64,000 nucleotides of DNA from Skermanella mucosa (GCF_016765655.2 NZ_CP086106.1:2848501-2912500); one strand, 5' to 3'; counted from the first letter of the stretch, positions 17,818 to 27,108 are shown. Notes: a model not told the origin generated them from the sequence alone. Numbers and translations: made by a program.

Positions 17818-18756
17818 ATGGATTTGCTCGGACTGCTTCGCATCTTCGCCCGCGCCGCTGAACTGCAAGGTTTCACGGCAGCCGCCCGCGACCTCGGCCT
17901 GACCCAGCCCACCGTCAGCAAATCGGTCGCCGCACTGGAGGAAAGGCTGGGAACGAGGCTCTTCCAGCGATCGACGCAGAAGCTCTCCCTGACCGAGGAT
18001 GGCCGCCTGGCGCTGGAGCAGGCGCGCAACCTGCTGGACGAAGTGGCCGCTTTCGAAGAATCATTCGGGCGCCGGCGGCAGGCGCCGACCGGCCTTGTCC
18101 GGCTGGGCATGCCCGTCGCGTTCGGTCGCCTTCATATCGTCCCTCGCCTGAAAGCGCTGGTGGATCTTCATCCCGCGCTGGAGGTCGATCTGGTGATGGG
18201 TGACGGCGTCGCCGATCTGGTGGAAGCCGGCATCGACGTCGCGATTCGGATCGGCGATCTGAACGAGCCCGCCCTGATCGCGAGGCGGATCGGCGTCACC
18301 CGGCGCGTCACGGTCGCCTCGCGCGACTATTTCGACCTCCGGGGCAGGCCGGCCTGCCCCCAGGATCTCACCGGGCACAATTGCATCGTCTATACTTACC
18401 TGGCGACAGGTGACGAATGGCTGTTCGACGGCCCGGCGGGCCGAACGGCCGTGCGGGTACGCGGCAATGTGAAAGCCAACAATTCCGAAGCGGTCCGGGA
18501 AGCTGTGCTTGCCGGCATCGGCATCGCCGTATGCCCGGTGTGGCTGTTCGGCGACGAGATCAGCACCGGCCGCGTCGAGACGGTCCTTCCGGACTTCGCG
18601 CCGAAGAGCCTCCCGATCCATGCGGTGTGGCCCTCCCGGCGCTTCACGTCCCCCAAGGTTCGGGCGGTGGTCGATTTCCTCGCCGCCGGCTTCCGGGCGG
18701 ATCCGCTGCTGTCGGACGCCGCACCCCGCACCCCCCACTCCCACTCGGCTATCTGA
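17818..18756 (+). CDS. LysR family transcriptional regulator (divergent from SDR)
   Basis: 312 residues from the ATG at 17818 (MDLLGLLRIFARAAELQGFT), the family-typical start; an in-frame extension to 17740 is unlikely. The HTH covers residues 1-60 (DLGLTQPTVSKSVAALEERL), the effector domain about 90-295. This is the AaeR/DmlR-like subgroup by its GTRLFQRSTQKLSLTEDG signature. The position divergent from the SDR gene suggests it regulates that gene. The last 15 residues are polar and specific to this protein. Confidence 0.88.
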   Translation: MDLLGLLRIFARAAELQGFTAAARDLGLTQPTVSKSVAALEERLGTRLFQRSTQKLSLTEDGRLALEQARNLLDEVAAFEESFGRRRQAPTGLVRLGMPVAFGRLHIVPRLKALVDLHPALEVDLVMGDGVADLVEAGIDVAIRIGDLNEPALIARRIGVTRRVTVASRDYFDLRGRPACPQDLTGHNCIVYTYLATGDEWLFDGPAGRTAVRVRGNVKANNSEAVREAVLAGIGIAVCPVWLFGDEISTGRVETVLPDFAPKSLPIHAVWPSRRFTSPKVRAVVDFLAAGFRADPLLSDAAPRTPHSHSAI

Positions 18757-19020
18757 CATCGTAATAGGGGCAAAAGCGCGGGCGCGCAGGTGCAACATCG
18801 CACTCCTTGGACGTGACCGGCCGGGCAAAAATGGCGGAAACGCTGGCGTTCAGCTAACACCTCGTCACATCGAATGCCTTATCTTTCATAACTTTCCGGC
18901 GCTTTTGCCCCCATTACCCGACATCGACATAACCGCCTGATTTTCCCGGTCTTGGATACGTGATGATCCCAAGTCGCGATGACCGAATCCGATGCGTTTC
19001 GGTCGGCTTCGGGTATCCTC

Positions 19021-19911
19021 TCAGCCGGTTTCGTTGCGCATCGCTACGCCGATCATGTCGGTGAATGCCCGTGCCTTGGCCGAAACCAGACGGCCGGTCG
19101 GGAATACCGCCCAGAGGTCGATCGGATCGAGCGTCCAGTCGGCAAGCACGATCGAGACCTGGCCCGAGGCCAGTTCGGGCGCGAACATCCAGTGCGAAGC
19201 AATGGTCAGGCCCATATCGGCGAGCACGGCGGCACGTATGCCCTCGGCGCTATTCACCCGCAGCCGCCCAGTGACCGCGACCGAAACCTCCGTGCCGTCG
19301 CGCCGGAACCGCCATGTGCTCGATCGCCCCTGCGTGTAGATGATGCTGTCATGCTCAGCGAGGTCGGACGGCGTCCTCGGCGTGCCCGCCCGGTCGAGAT
19401 AGGCGCAGGTCGCAAGCACCGCTCGGGGGCTCGACCCAAGCCGCCGCGCAGTGGCCGACGAATCGGGCAGATCGCCCATTCGCAGCGAGACATCGATCCC
19501 CTCTTCGACCAAGTCGACGACACGGTCATCAAGGATCAGTTCCACAATGAGCCTGGGGTGCTGCGCGAGGAACGCCGGGAGCAAGCGCACGACATGCAGC
19601 CGCGCAAAGGTGGTCGCCGCCGCGATGCGCAGCGTACCGGCAAGCCCCGCGCCCTCACCCCGCGCCGCGATCTCGGCTTCATCGGCCTTCTCGATGGATC
19701 TGCGCGCGCGCTCGTAAAAGCGCAGGCCGGCCTCCGTCGGCGTGAGTCCTCGGGTCGATCGCGTCAGCAAGCGAACGCCAAGGCGATCCTCGAGCTGCGC
19801 GATCGTCTTCGAGATGGCGGGTTGGCCGATGTTGAGCTGTCGCGCGGCGGCGGAAAACGACCCAGTGTCGATCACGCGCACCAGCGTCACCATTGCTCCC
19901 AGCCGATCCAT
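19021..19911 (-). CDS. LysR family transcriptional regulator of the peroxiredoxin module
   Basis: 296 residues from the ATG at 19911 (MDRLGAMVTLVRVIDTGSFS). The HTH region contains NIGQPAISKTIAQLEDRLGV; the effector domain follows from about residue 90. It is divergent from the peroxiredoxin-like gene, with a perfect LysR-type inverted repeat 42 bases upstream of its own start, which suggests autoregulation. An open frame runs up to 20208 but the extra part is not protein-like. No conserved OxyR redox cysteine pair is obvious, so it is not OxyR. Confidence 0.86.
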   Translation of the reverse strand: MDRLGAMVTLVRVIDTGSFSAAARQLNIGQPAISKTIAQLEDRLGVRLLTRSTRGLTPTEAGLRFYERARRSIEKADEAEIAARGEGAGLAGTLRIAAATTFARLHVVRLLPAFLAQHPRLIVELILDDRVVDLVEEGIDVSLRMGDLPDSSATARRLGSSPRAVLATCAYLDRAGTPRTPSDLAEHDSIIYTQGRSSTWRFRRDGTEVSVAVTGRLRVNSAEGIRAAVLADMGLTIASHWMFAPELASGQVSIVLADWTLDPIDLWAVFPTGRLVSAKARAFTDMIGVAMRNETG

Positions 19912-20221
19912 GCCCGTCTCCTGCCGATAACAGCACTGAATTAGCGCAAGCCATTCCGATGCGGAATAATGATTGTCACCACAAGCCGTCGTCCGCCGCT
20001 CGGCCTGCTCGCCTATCTCTCCGTCATCGCCGCCCGACCGCTGGACGGCCATCTGACGGAGGCTCACTTGGCCGGGATCCAGATCTACCAGGATGCACTC
20101 GCTGTCGCCGCGCCGATCCCACAGATCCGTTCCATCAGAACGGTAAAGGCCGCGATACGACAAGATGCTGCCACGAACGGCCGACTCGCAGTCCACCCGT
20201 TGACCCAAGGGGAACTCTTCA
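19912..20221. other. Divergent promoter region, LysR / peroxiredoxin-like gene
   Basis: About 310 bases with no supported gene. It holds the LysR box near its left end and presumably both promoters. The open frames here have no start signals. The distance of the box from the peroxiredoxin start (255 bases) means that gene may have a long leader. Confidence 0.5.
19953..19967. promoter_or_regulatory. LysR-type box (ATTCCGATGCGGAAT)
   Basis: A perfect 6+3+6 inverted repeat that satisfies the T-N11-A LysR consensus. It sits 42 bases upstream of the LysR start, in the divergent spacer, and is the best candidate operator for that regulator. Confidence 0.6.
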
Positions 20222-20896
20222 ATGACCCTTCAAGAGAAGCTCGACGCCTTCAAGGCGGATTTCCGCGCAGGCAAGCCGCCCTATAAGGTCCCTGCCGACG
20301 TGATCGCGACGATGGACCGCGCGACCAGCGAGCTCATCGCCAGCGGTGCCTTGGGGCGCGCGCTGCGGGCCGGCGACGTGGCGCCCGACTTCGAGCTCGC
20401 CGCACCGGACGGCACCCCTGTGTCGTCGCGCGACCTGCTCGACCAGGGGCCGCTGATCGTCAGCTTCTATCGCGGCGTCTGGTGTCCCTATTGCAACATG
20501 GAATTGCAAGCATTGCAGGAGGCATTGTCGGCATTCCGCGAAGCCGGCGCAAAGCTGATCGCGATCTCGCCACAGACGCGGGTCAACAGCCGCAAGTCGG
20601 TGCGCCAGAACGGCCTCGATTTCCCGATCCTGTCGGACGAGGGAAACATCGTCGCCGCCGCGTTCGGCCTCCGCTTCGCCCTGCCCGATTATCTGATCGA
20701 ACTGTACACGAACCTGAAGAACGACCTGCCGAGCTTCAACGGTGACTCCAGCTGGACGCTGCCCATGCCGGGCCGGTTCGTGATCGGGCAGGACGGCGTG
20801 ATCCGCTATGCCGAGGTCAATCCCGACTACACCCGGCGTCCCGAACCGAGCGACATGCTGCCTGCCGTGCGGTCGGCCGCGCTGGTCCGAGCCTGA
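20222..20896 (+). CDS. Peroxiredoxin-like family protein (AhpC/TSA domain)
   Basis: 224 residues with a thioredoxin-fold AhpC/TSA domain from about residue 50. The active site is FYRGVWCPYCNMEL: a CPYC motif preceded by Arg-Gly-Val-Trp, as in the Prx-like2 group. An N-terminal helical extension (LQEKLDAFKADFRAG) is typical of this subgroup. ATG start at 20222, after AAGGGGAACTCTTCA. It probably reduces hydroperoxides or acts as a thiol-disulfide oxidoreductase in the cytoplasm. Its downstream partner is a carboxymuconolactone decarboxylase-fold protein, the AhpD-type reducing partner fold. Confidence 0.88.
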   Translation: MTLQEKLDAFKADFRAGKPPYKVPADVIATMDRATSELIASGALGRALRAGDVAPDFELAAPDGTPVSSRDLLDQGPLIVSFYRGVWCPYCNMELQALQEALSAFREAGAKLIAISPQTRVNSRKSVRQNGLDFPILSDEGNIVAAAFGLRFALPDYLIELYTNLKNDLPSFNGDSSWTLPMPGRFVIGQDGVIRYAEVNPDYTRRPEPSDMLPAVRSAALVRA

Positions 20897-20955
20897 ACGC
20901 CAATCAGGGGCGACGCCAGATGCGGCGGAAGATACTCAACCAAGGGCGAATCGTC

Positions 20956-21534
20956 ATGACCATCAATGGCTTTCAGCTTCACGACTCCACCACCGCTCCC
21001 GCCGTCTCGGCGGAGATCCTGAACGGCGTCCAGGCGGCCTGGGGCTTCGTCCCCAACCTTCACCGTGTGCTCGCCGAAAGTCCCGCGGCGATCGAGGCCT
21101 ATGCGACGCTCTGGGGCATTGCCGAGAAGACCGGCTTCACCGCAGTCGAGCGCAACGTCGTCTATCTCTCGATCATCCATGAGAATGAGTGCGTCTATTG
21201 CATGGCCGGGCACACCAACCTGTCGCGCATGGCGAAGGTCGACGATGCCACGATCGACGCCGTCCGCAACGGTCGCCCGATCGCCGATGCCAAGCTCGAG
21301 GCGCTTCGCGTATTCGCAGCGCTCGTCACTCGAAACCGCGGAATCGTCAGCCAGGCCGATGTCGCGTCGTTCAAGGCTGCGGGCTACACGAACGAAGCCG
21401 TGCTCGACGTGCTGGTGCTGGCCGCGACCAAGCTGATCTCGAACTACACCAACCACCTCGCCGAGACTCCGCTCGACCCCTTCATGAAAGGCGCCGAGTG
21501 GGAGGCGCCGGGCAAGTCGCGACAGGCTGTCTGA
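20956..21534 (+). CDS. Carboxymuconolactone decarboxylase family protein (AhpD-like)
   Basis: 192 residues from the ATG at 20956, preceded by AAGGGCGAATCG. It carries the AhpD-type redox motif ENECVYCMAGH (E..C..C...H), which supports a peroxidase or disulfide-reductase role rather than true decarboxylase activity. It follows the peroxiredoxin-like gene by 59 bases on the same strand, so the pair likely works together against peroxides under the divergent LysR. Confidence 0.88.
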   Translation: MTINGFQLHDSTTAPAVSAEILNGVQAAWGFVPNLHRVLAESPAAIEAYATLWGIAEKTGFTAVERNVVYLSIIHENECVYCMAGHTNLSRMAKVDDATIDAVRNGRPIADAKLEALRVFAALVTRNRGIVSQADVASFKAAGYTNEAVLDVLVLAATKLISNYTNHLAETPLDPFMKGAEWEAPGKSRQAV

Positions 21535-21621
21535 CTCCGCCGCCTCCCGTAGTGCCGGTCCCGCACGTGCGCTCCTACACCATGCCGTAGGACACGATCC
21601 GTGACCTCGGCGCCGACCGGA

Positions 21622-21849
21622 TCAACGCTTGGCGAACAGTTCCTGGAACAGCTGCTCCGAGCGCGCCAAGCCCTCCGGCGTGAAAACCACCGACTTGGCC
21701 TTGCCGACCGGATCGTGGATCAGCCCCTTGGCATGCAGCCGGTCCATTGCGTCCCAGTCGAAAGACTTCCACGCGCGCGCACCTTCGTGAACTCCCAACG
21801 TTAAAAGCGCCAGTACAGCATCGTCGATCCGATCGGTGTCGATGTCCAT
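21622..21849 (-). CDS. DUF6429 family protein
   Basis: 75 residues. The sequence (MDIDTDRIDDAVLALLTLGV, then WKSFDWDAMDRLHAKGLI and DPVGKAKSVVFTPEG) matches my memory of the DUF6429 family: a small winged-helix-like fold with a conserved WDAMDRLH core. The ATG at 21849 follows GGGAGGCGGTC, better than the upstream alternative at 21864. Function unknown; the fold resembles small DNA-binding or adaptor proteins. It lies beside a gene remnant, which suggests a reshuffled locus. Confidence 0.75.
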   Translation of the reverse strand: MDIDTDRIDDAVLALLTLGVHEGARAWKSFDWDAMDRLHAKGLIHDPVGKAKSVVFTPEGLARSEQLFQELFAKR

Positions 21850-21882
21850 GACCGCCTCCCACAATCAAACAGGACCGCGATC

Positions 21883-22190
21883 ATGCGATACGTCCCGCCC
21901 TGGCTTCAATGGCTGCCTCCCGCAGTGCTCGGCGTATGCTTACCGCCCGAGCCGGTCCCGCTCGCGATCGGTCGCTTCGGGGGCGAAGCGAAGCGCATCA
22001 TCGTCCTGCTCGACGAACTGCTCGGCCGCCGACGCTTCGCTGCCGGCGATGACCATAGCGTCGTCGGCATCGCCCACTATGGCTGGCTGTGGCGCCGCGC
22101 CTTCGCCGAAGTCCTGATCGACGGCCCGACCAGCTTTCCAGCGCGGCATCGTCACGACCGGCGAGTCAAAGGGCATGGGTGGGGCGGCGA
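21883..22190 (+). pseudogene. Glutathione S-transferase C-terminal remnant
   Basis: On the plus strand, a reading frame gives PEPVPLAIGRFGGEAKRI, LLDELLGRRRFAAGDDHSV and IAHYGWLWRRAFAEV, which line up with the helical C-terminal domain of YfcG/YghU-type glutathione S-transferases. The N-terminal thioredoxin-fold domain is absent, the region before PEPVP is scrambled (WLQWLPPAVLGVC), and the ending expected after LIDG seems to continue in the +1 frame (RPASQRAW). I read this as a truncated, frameshifted gene relic. The opposite strand also has an open frame but with poor protein character. Confidence 0.55.
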
Positions 22191-22209
22191 GCGCCACCTT
22201 CAGGACCCG

Positions 22210-23781
22210 TCACTCCCACTCGATCGTACCCGGAGGCTTGCTGGTGATGTCGTAGGTGACGCGGTTGATGCCCCGGACCTCGTTGATGATCCGGGTCGCG
22301 ACGCGGCCCAGGAACTCGTGGTCGAACGGGTAGTAGTCCGCCGTCATGCCGTCCACCGACGTCACCGCCCGGAGCGCGCAGGCATAGTCGTAGGTCCGCT
22401 CGTCGCCCATCACGCCGACGGTCCGAACCGGCAGAAGCACGGCGAAGGCCTGCCAGATCGCGTCGTAGAGGCCGGCGTTGCGGATCTCCTCCAGGTAGAT
22501 CGTATCGGCCTTCCGCAGGATCGCCAGCTTCTCCGGCGTGATGTCGCCGGGGATGCGGATCGCCAGGCCCGGCCCGGGGAACGGGTGCCGGCCGATGAAG
22601 CTTTCGGGAAGGCCCAGTTCCCGCCCCAGCTTCCGGACCTCGTCCTTGAACAGCTCGCGCAGCGGCTCGACCAGCTTCAGCTTCATCCGCTCGGGCAGGC
22701 CGCCGACATTGTGGTGCGACTTGATGGTCATGCCGCCGCCGGACAGCGACACGCTCTCGATCACGTCGGGGTACAGCGTGCCCTGCGCCAGGAACTCGGC
22801 GCCGCCGATCTTGTGCGCCTCTTCGTCGAACACGTCGATGAAGGTGGCGCCGATGATCTTGCGCTTCCGCTCGGGGTCCGACACCCCGGCCAGCTTGCCC
22901 AGGAACAGGTCCGACGCGTCGCGGTGGATCAGCGGAATGTTGTAATGGTCGCGGAACAGGGTGACGACCTGATCGGCCTCGCCGGAGCGCATCAGCCCGG
23001 TATCCACGAAGATGCAGGTCAGCTGGTCGCCGATCGCCTCGTGCAGCAGGACCGCCGCGACCGAGCTGTCGACGCCGCCGGACAGGCCGCAGATCACCTT
23101 GCCCTTGCCGACCTTGGCGCGGATGCGGGCGATCTCCTCCTCGCGGAAGGCGGCCATGGTCCATTCGCCCCGGCAGCCCGCGACATGGTGGGTGAAGTTC
23201 CGCAGAAGCTGGGCGCCGTGCGGGGTGTGGACCACCTCGGGGTGGAACTGCACGCCGTAGAAATGCCGGTCGTCGTCGGCGATCACGGCGAACGGCGCGC
23301 CGTCGCTCTGGCCCACGGCGCGGAAGCCGTCCGGCAGCCGGGTCACGCGGTCGCCGTGGCTCATCCAGACCTGCTCGCGGGCCCCCAGTTCCCACATGCC
23401 CTCGAACAGCGCGCAGGGCTCCTTGACGTCCACGTAGGCGCGGCCGTACTCGCGGTGGTCGGACCCGGTCACCTCGCCGCCGAGCTGGGCGCACATCACG
23501 TGCTGGCCGTAGCAGATGCCCAGCACCGGCACCTTCTGTTCGAACACCTCCCGCGGCGGACGCGGCGAGTTCTCCTGCGAGATGAAGGCCGGGCTGCCGG
23601 ACAGGATGATCGCCTTGGGGTCGAACTCCTTGACCTTCTCCGGCGCCATGCTGAACGGGTGGATCTCGCAATAGACGCCGCTCTCGCGCACCCGACGGGC
23701 GATCAGCTGGGTCACCTGGGACCCGAAATCCAGGATGAGAACGCGATCGGCGGTCAGGTCGTTCGAAAGGGGGGCGGTCAT
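22210..23781 (-). CDS. guaA: GMP synthase (glutamine-hydrolysing)
   Basis: 523 residues from the ATG at 23781. It makes GMP from XMP, ATP and glutamine. The class I glutamine amidotransferase domain (about 15-205) has the nucleophile in [11 protein letters not shown] and its His in QFHPEVVHT. The ATP-pyrophosphatase domain has the PP-loop SGGVDSSV near 235. The dimerisation domain ends with [17 protein letters not shown], the universal GuaA C-terminus. It is last in a minus-strand run after rsmB and two GNAT genes. guaB, the preceding pathway step, lies about 4 kb away on the same strand. Confidence 0.98.
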   Translation of the reverse strand: MTAPLSNDLTADRVLILDFGSQVTQLIARRVRESGVYCEIHPFSMAPEKVKEFDPKAIILSGSPAFISQENSPRPPREVFEQKVPVLGICYGQHVMCAQLGGEVTGSDHREYGRAYVDVKEPCALFEGMWELGAREQVWMSHGDRVTRLPDGFRAVGQSDGAPFAVIADDDRHFYGVQFHPEVVHTPHGAQLLRNFTHHVAGCRGEWTMAAFREEEIARIRAKVGKGKVICGLSGGVDSSVAAVLLHEAIGDQLTCIFVDTGLMRSGEADQVVTLFRDHYNIPLIHRDASDLFLGKLAGVSDPERKRKIIGATFIDVFDEEAHKIGGAEFLAQGTLYPDVIESVSLSGGGMTIKSHHNVGGLPERMKLKLVEPLRELFKDEVRKLGRELGLPESFIGRHPFPGPGLAIRIPGDITPEKLAILRKADTIYLEEIRNAGLYDAIWQAFAVLLPVRTVGVMGDERTYDYACALRAVTSVDGMTADYYPFDHEFLGRVATRIINEVRGINRVTYDITSKPPGTIEWE

Positions 23782-23829
23782 GTCTACTCGCTTCAAGCGT
23801 GGCAAGGTCTGGCTTCCTAAAGCCGTGTG

Positions 23830-24378
23830 TTAGCGCACCGGAGGGTCCGCGGACAAGCGCGCCAGCGGCGCCAAGTCCCGCCAGCCATAGGCTGCCTCCG
23901 TCAGGTTCGTCCCGGCAAAGCCGATGATCTTCTCGGCCAGCCGGCAACCGCCCAGGCGTTCATAGAACCAGCGGGACGGATTGTTCGCCAGGACCCAGAC
24001 CACCGCGGAGTTCATCCCGTAATTGGTCAGTTCGTTCGCCATGGCGGCCATCAGGTGCCGGCCGATGCCCCGGCCCTGCGCATGGTCATACAGATATAGC
24101 GCGTAGAACTCGCCGCCATAGCCTTCGATGGCGGTCCGCTGCGTCCCGCAGGACGCGAACCCCACCACCCCGAGCGGCGGTTCCACGGCGACGAAGCTGC
24201 CGTGGATGCGGGACTGGTCGGCCAGGATCCTGCGCCAGCGCTGCGTGAAGCCCGGGACGGACAAGCCGAGCAGGTAGCCGTCGGGCACCATGCCCGGATA
24301 CGTCGTTCGCCAACTGGCGACATGAACCTCGGCAATGCCGGCCGCGTCTTCCGGACGGGCGCGACGGATCAGCGCCAT
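23830..24378 (-). CDS. GNAT family N-acetyltransferase (second of tandem pair)
   Basis: 182 residues. The GNAT acetyl-CoA loop is AQGRGIGRHLMAAM; the start MALIRRARPEDAAGIAEVHV is typical. It is a clear paralogue of the gene immediately upstream: both share WR.TYPG.VPD, GGEFYALY/SGEFHALY and end in YGW.D..PLAR. Its start overlaps the end of that gene by 10 bases, so the two are translationally coupled. Substrate unknown. Confidence 0.87.
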   Translation of the reverse strand: MALIRRARPEDAAGIAEVHVASWRTTYPGMVPDGYLLGLSVPGFTQRWRRILADQSRIHGSFVAVEPPLGVVGFASCGTQRTAIEGYGGEFYALYLYDHAQGRGIGRHLMAAMANELTNYGMNSAVVWVLANNPSRWFYERLGGCRLAEKIIGFAGTNLTEAAYGWRDLAPLARLSADPPVR

Positions 24379-24929
24379 GCCTCCTCACTTCGCCGCGCCA
24401 GCGGCGTCACGTCGGACCACCCATAGGCCACTTCCATCACCCGCGTGCCGTCGAACATCAGCGGACGCTCGCTTATCAGCACGCCGCCCATTTTCTCATA
24501 GAAACGCCGCGCCCGTAAATTGTCGCGCAAGGCCCAGACGGTGCAGGCGGTCATTCCCCTCAGCACGAGGCCCGCTGCCATCGTGGTCATCAGCCGGGTT
24601 CCCAGGCCCCGTCCCTGCCCGACCTGAAGGACGTAGAGCGCGTGGAACTCCCCGGAATAATCGTCCAGTCCGACCTGCTCCGGCCCGGTCACGCCGAATC
24701 CGACCACCCGGTCCTCGCCGTCCACCGGCATCTCCGAGACGAACACGTCGATGCGGTTCCGCTTGTTGTCCAGCACCTGCGCCCAGTAGCGCGTGCGGCT
24801 GAAAACGTCCATGGCGGCCAGCGTGCGGTCCGGGACGATGCCGGGATAGGTCTCGCGCCAGCCGGCCACGTGGACATAGGCGATCGCGGCGGCATCGTCG
24901 AGCCGCGCGCGCCGGATCCGCCCGATCAT
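24369..24929 (-). CDS. GNAT family N-acetyltransferase (first of tandem pair)
   Basis: 186 residues from the ATG at 24929 (MIGRIRRARLDDAAAIAYVH), which overlaps the upstream rsmB-like stop by four bases (ATGA). The acetyl-CoA binding loop is GQGRGLGTRLMTTM. A longer frame extends upstream but is the shadow of the neighbour. The coupling to an rRNA methyltransferase gene could mean a target in the translation machinery, but tandem GNATs of this type (FYE-x-[ML]-GG) often acetylate small molecules. Confidence 0.87.
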   Translation of the reverse strand: MIGRIRRARLDDAAAIAYVHVAGWRETYPGIVPDRTLAAMDVFSRTRYWAQVLDNKRNRIDVFVSEMPVDGEDRVVGFGVTGPEQVGLDDYSGEFHALYVLQVGQGRGLGTRLMTTMAAGLVLRGMTACTVWALRDNLRARRFYEKMGGVLISERPLMFDGTRVMEVAYGWSDVTPLARRSEEAWR

Positions 24930-26242
24930 TCCGCGGCGCTCCCGCGCTCCAGCACGGCGGCGAAGAAGCCGTCCGTGCCATGGCGCGCCGGCGAAAGGCG
25001 CATGAAGGGTCCGGTCCCGGGGCTGGCGGTGCCGACGGAATCCTGCCACAGCTCGTCTACCGGCTTGACCGTGAAGTCCGGATGGGCCGCCAGGAAGGTT
25101 TCGACCTGCCGCTCGTTCTCCTGGGGCAGCATCGAGCAGGTGGCGTAGATCAGCCGCCCGCCCGGCTTGACCAGCCGCGACGCCGAGTCGAGGATGTTGT
25201 GCTGCAGCTTCTCCAACTCCTCCAGCCCCGGCCCCAGCAGCCGCCAGCGGCTGTCCGGGTTGCGCCGCCAGGTACCCGTCCCGGTGCAGGGCGCATCCAC
25301 CAGGACGCGGTCGAACTTGCCCTTGTGGCGCTTGACCCAGGGATCGCGCTCGCTCGACAGCGCCCGGGTCTCGACATTGTGGAGCCCGGCGCGGCGAATT
25401 CTCTCCGCGGCGCGCTTCAGCCGCTTTTCCAGCACGTCGCAGGCGACCAGCCGGCCCTTGTTCTGCATGCCGGCCGCGATGGCGAGCGCCTTGCCCCCGG
25501 CCCCGGAGCAGAAATCCACAGCCTGGTGGCCCGGCTTCGCGTCGGTCAGCAGCCCGATCAGCTGCGAGCCCTCGTCCTGGATCTCGACCATCCCGCTCTT
25601 GAAGGCGTCGGTCGATGCCAGCGGAGGCCGCCCGTGGATCCGGATGCCGAACGGCGACCAGCGGGTCGGCTCGCCCTCGATTCCGGACGCGGCAAGCGCC
25701 GCCAGCGCCGCGTCGCGGTCCGCCTTGACGGGATTGGCGCGCAGGTCGAGCGGGGCAGGATCCAACAATGCCGCCAGTTCCGGCACGAATCGGTCGCCGA
25801 AAAACTCGCGGAGGTGGCCTGCGGCCCAGTCAGGGCATTCGACCGCGACCTCCTCCGGCATGCCGGGGTGGTCCAGGGTATGGCCCTCCAGCTTGTTCGC
25901 CAGCCGGATCTCCCCCTGGCTGAACTGGGCGGGCGCGAATCGGCCGCCGCTGAACAGCTTATCCAGGTGGTCCGCCGGCCGTCCCTGGGCCAGGATCTGG
26001 TCGGCGATCAGCAGCGTGCGGGCCGTGACGGGAAAGCCGCCGGCATGCTGGAACCACCAGCGAAGCCGTGCGTGCCGGCGCAGCACGCCGTAGACCGTTT
26101 CGGCCACGGCGGCGCGGTCCTTGGCGCCGATGAATCGGCGGGCGCGGAAGAAGGCGCTGATCACGGCATCTGCCGGACGCGGGGTCACCTCCACCTCGTC
26201 GAGGAGTTCGATGGCGGCTTGAAGGCGGGCGCCGGGGGTCAT
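24926..26242 (-). CDS. RsmB-like 16S rRNA cytosine-C5 methyltransferase
   Basis: 438 residues. An N-terminal NusB-like helical RNA-binding domain (about 1-140) is followed by a NOL1/NOP2/Sun methyltransferase domain. SAM motif: DFCSGAGGKALA; the two family cysteines lie in DAPCTGTGTWRRNPD and YATCSMLPQEN, the latter being the catalytic one in m5C RNA methyltransferases. ATG start at 26242. E. coli RsmB modifies C967 of 16S rRNA; the exact target here is inferred. It heads the rsmB-GNAT-GNAT run. Confidence 0.93.
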   Translation of the reverse strand: MTPGARLQAAIELLDEVEVTPRPADAVISAFFRARRFIGAKDRAAVAETVYGVLRRHARLRWWFQHAGGFPVTARTLLIADQILAQGRPADHLDKLFSGGRFAPAQFSQGEIRLANKLEGHTLDHPGMPEEVAVECPDWAAGHLREFFGDRFVPELAALLDPAPLDLRANPVKADRDAALAALAASGIEGEPTRWSPFGIRIHGRPPLASTDAFKSGMVEIQDEGSQLIGLLTDAKPGHQAVDFCSGAGGKALAIAAGMQNKGRLVACDVLEKRLKRAAERIRRAGLHNVETRALSSERDPWVKRHKGKFDRVLVDAPCTGTGTWRRNPDSRWRLLGPGLEELEKLQHNILDSASRLVKPGGRLIYATCSMLPQENERQVETFLAAHPDFTVKPVDELWQDSVGTASPGTGPFMRLSPARHGTDGFFAAVLERGSAAE

Positions 26243-26458
26243 CTGGTCTCTGCTGATCGGACGTGGTCACGGGGAAAAGGCGAAGGTGTGACATGGGCGA
26301 TGAAACGCCGCCACGCAACAGCTTTCATCGTTCCGGCGCCATGGACAAGCCGTGAAAGTGCCGTCGGCCTACGCGCGGCCTGCGCCCTGGGTACTGCGGC
26401 ATGAAGAAGCTTCGAAGATGTATTGCCGAACGGACGGACTACCTCCATAGTTCTGCGA

Positions 26459-26528
26459 CCGATCGATGTTGCGATGCACCATCGATCGGGAGAGAGCCGT
26501 ATAGCGTAGTAACTTCAATGGTGCATCG
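26459..26528 (+). promoter_or_regulatory. Leader with two mutually exclusive stem-loops
   Basis: Arm 1, CCGATCGATG (26459-26468), pairs perfectly with CATCGATCGG (26480-26489). The overlapping arm CGATGCACCAT (26472-26482) can instead pair perfectly with ATGGTGCATCG (26518-26528), which ends two bases before the ATG at 26531. Only one hairpin can form at a time, and the second would bury the start region. This could be a regulatory leader, or the first repeat alone could be an operator. Confidence 0.4.
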
Positions 26529-26530
26529 GC

Positions 26531-27108
26531 ATGTCGCCGGTCGAAATCGTCACTGACATCCTGTTTGCCGGAATGGCGGGCATGACCGGCTTCTTCGCCG
26601 CCCGCCTCGGCGGAGAGATCTGGTCCCGCATGATCCTCAAGAGCGAAGCCGCCACCCGCGCCCGCGTCAAGCTCAAGCGTTGCGCCCCGCTGATCCCCGC
26701 CTTCGAGCAGCGCCGGGCGAAGCTGCGAATCGCCCTGGCGCAGAGCGAGGCCCGGCGCCGTGCGGTAGAGCGCCAGATCGACCAGTTCCAGTCCAAGCTC
26801 GACGAATTGCAGCAGCGGGACGACGAGATGATCAGGATCGTCGGGCGCAAGCGGCCCGGCTGCCGGCTGTTCAAGGCGGTCATGGTCAACCGGCACGTGC
26901 AGGCCGCGATCCGTGAAGGACGTCCTCACGGCCTGCTCGACGGCAGCTGGGCCCGCGCACAGCATGTGGAAATATGGGCACAGAACCTGCCGGAAGCCAA
27001 GGCCAGCCTGGACAGCCGATTCCCGGTCAGCCTCGGCTTCACCCTGATCGAGATGATCGAACCCGAGGAATCATCGGGCGCAGCGACGGAAGGCAACGGA
27101 GCGGCCGC

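Noticed and set aside
19969-20286. Plus-strand frame in the LysR/peroxiredoxin spacer
   Set aside because: No ribosome binding site, overlaps the well-supported peroxiredoxin start in another frame, no family resemblance.
21940-22197. Minus-strand frame over the GST relic
   Set aside because: No start signal and low protein character compared with the GST-like plus-strand frame.
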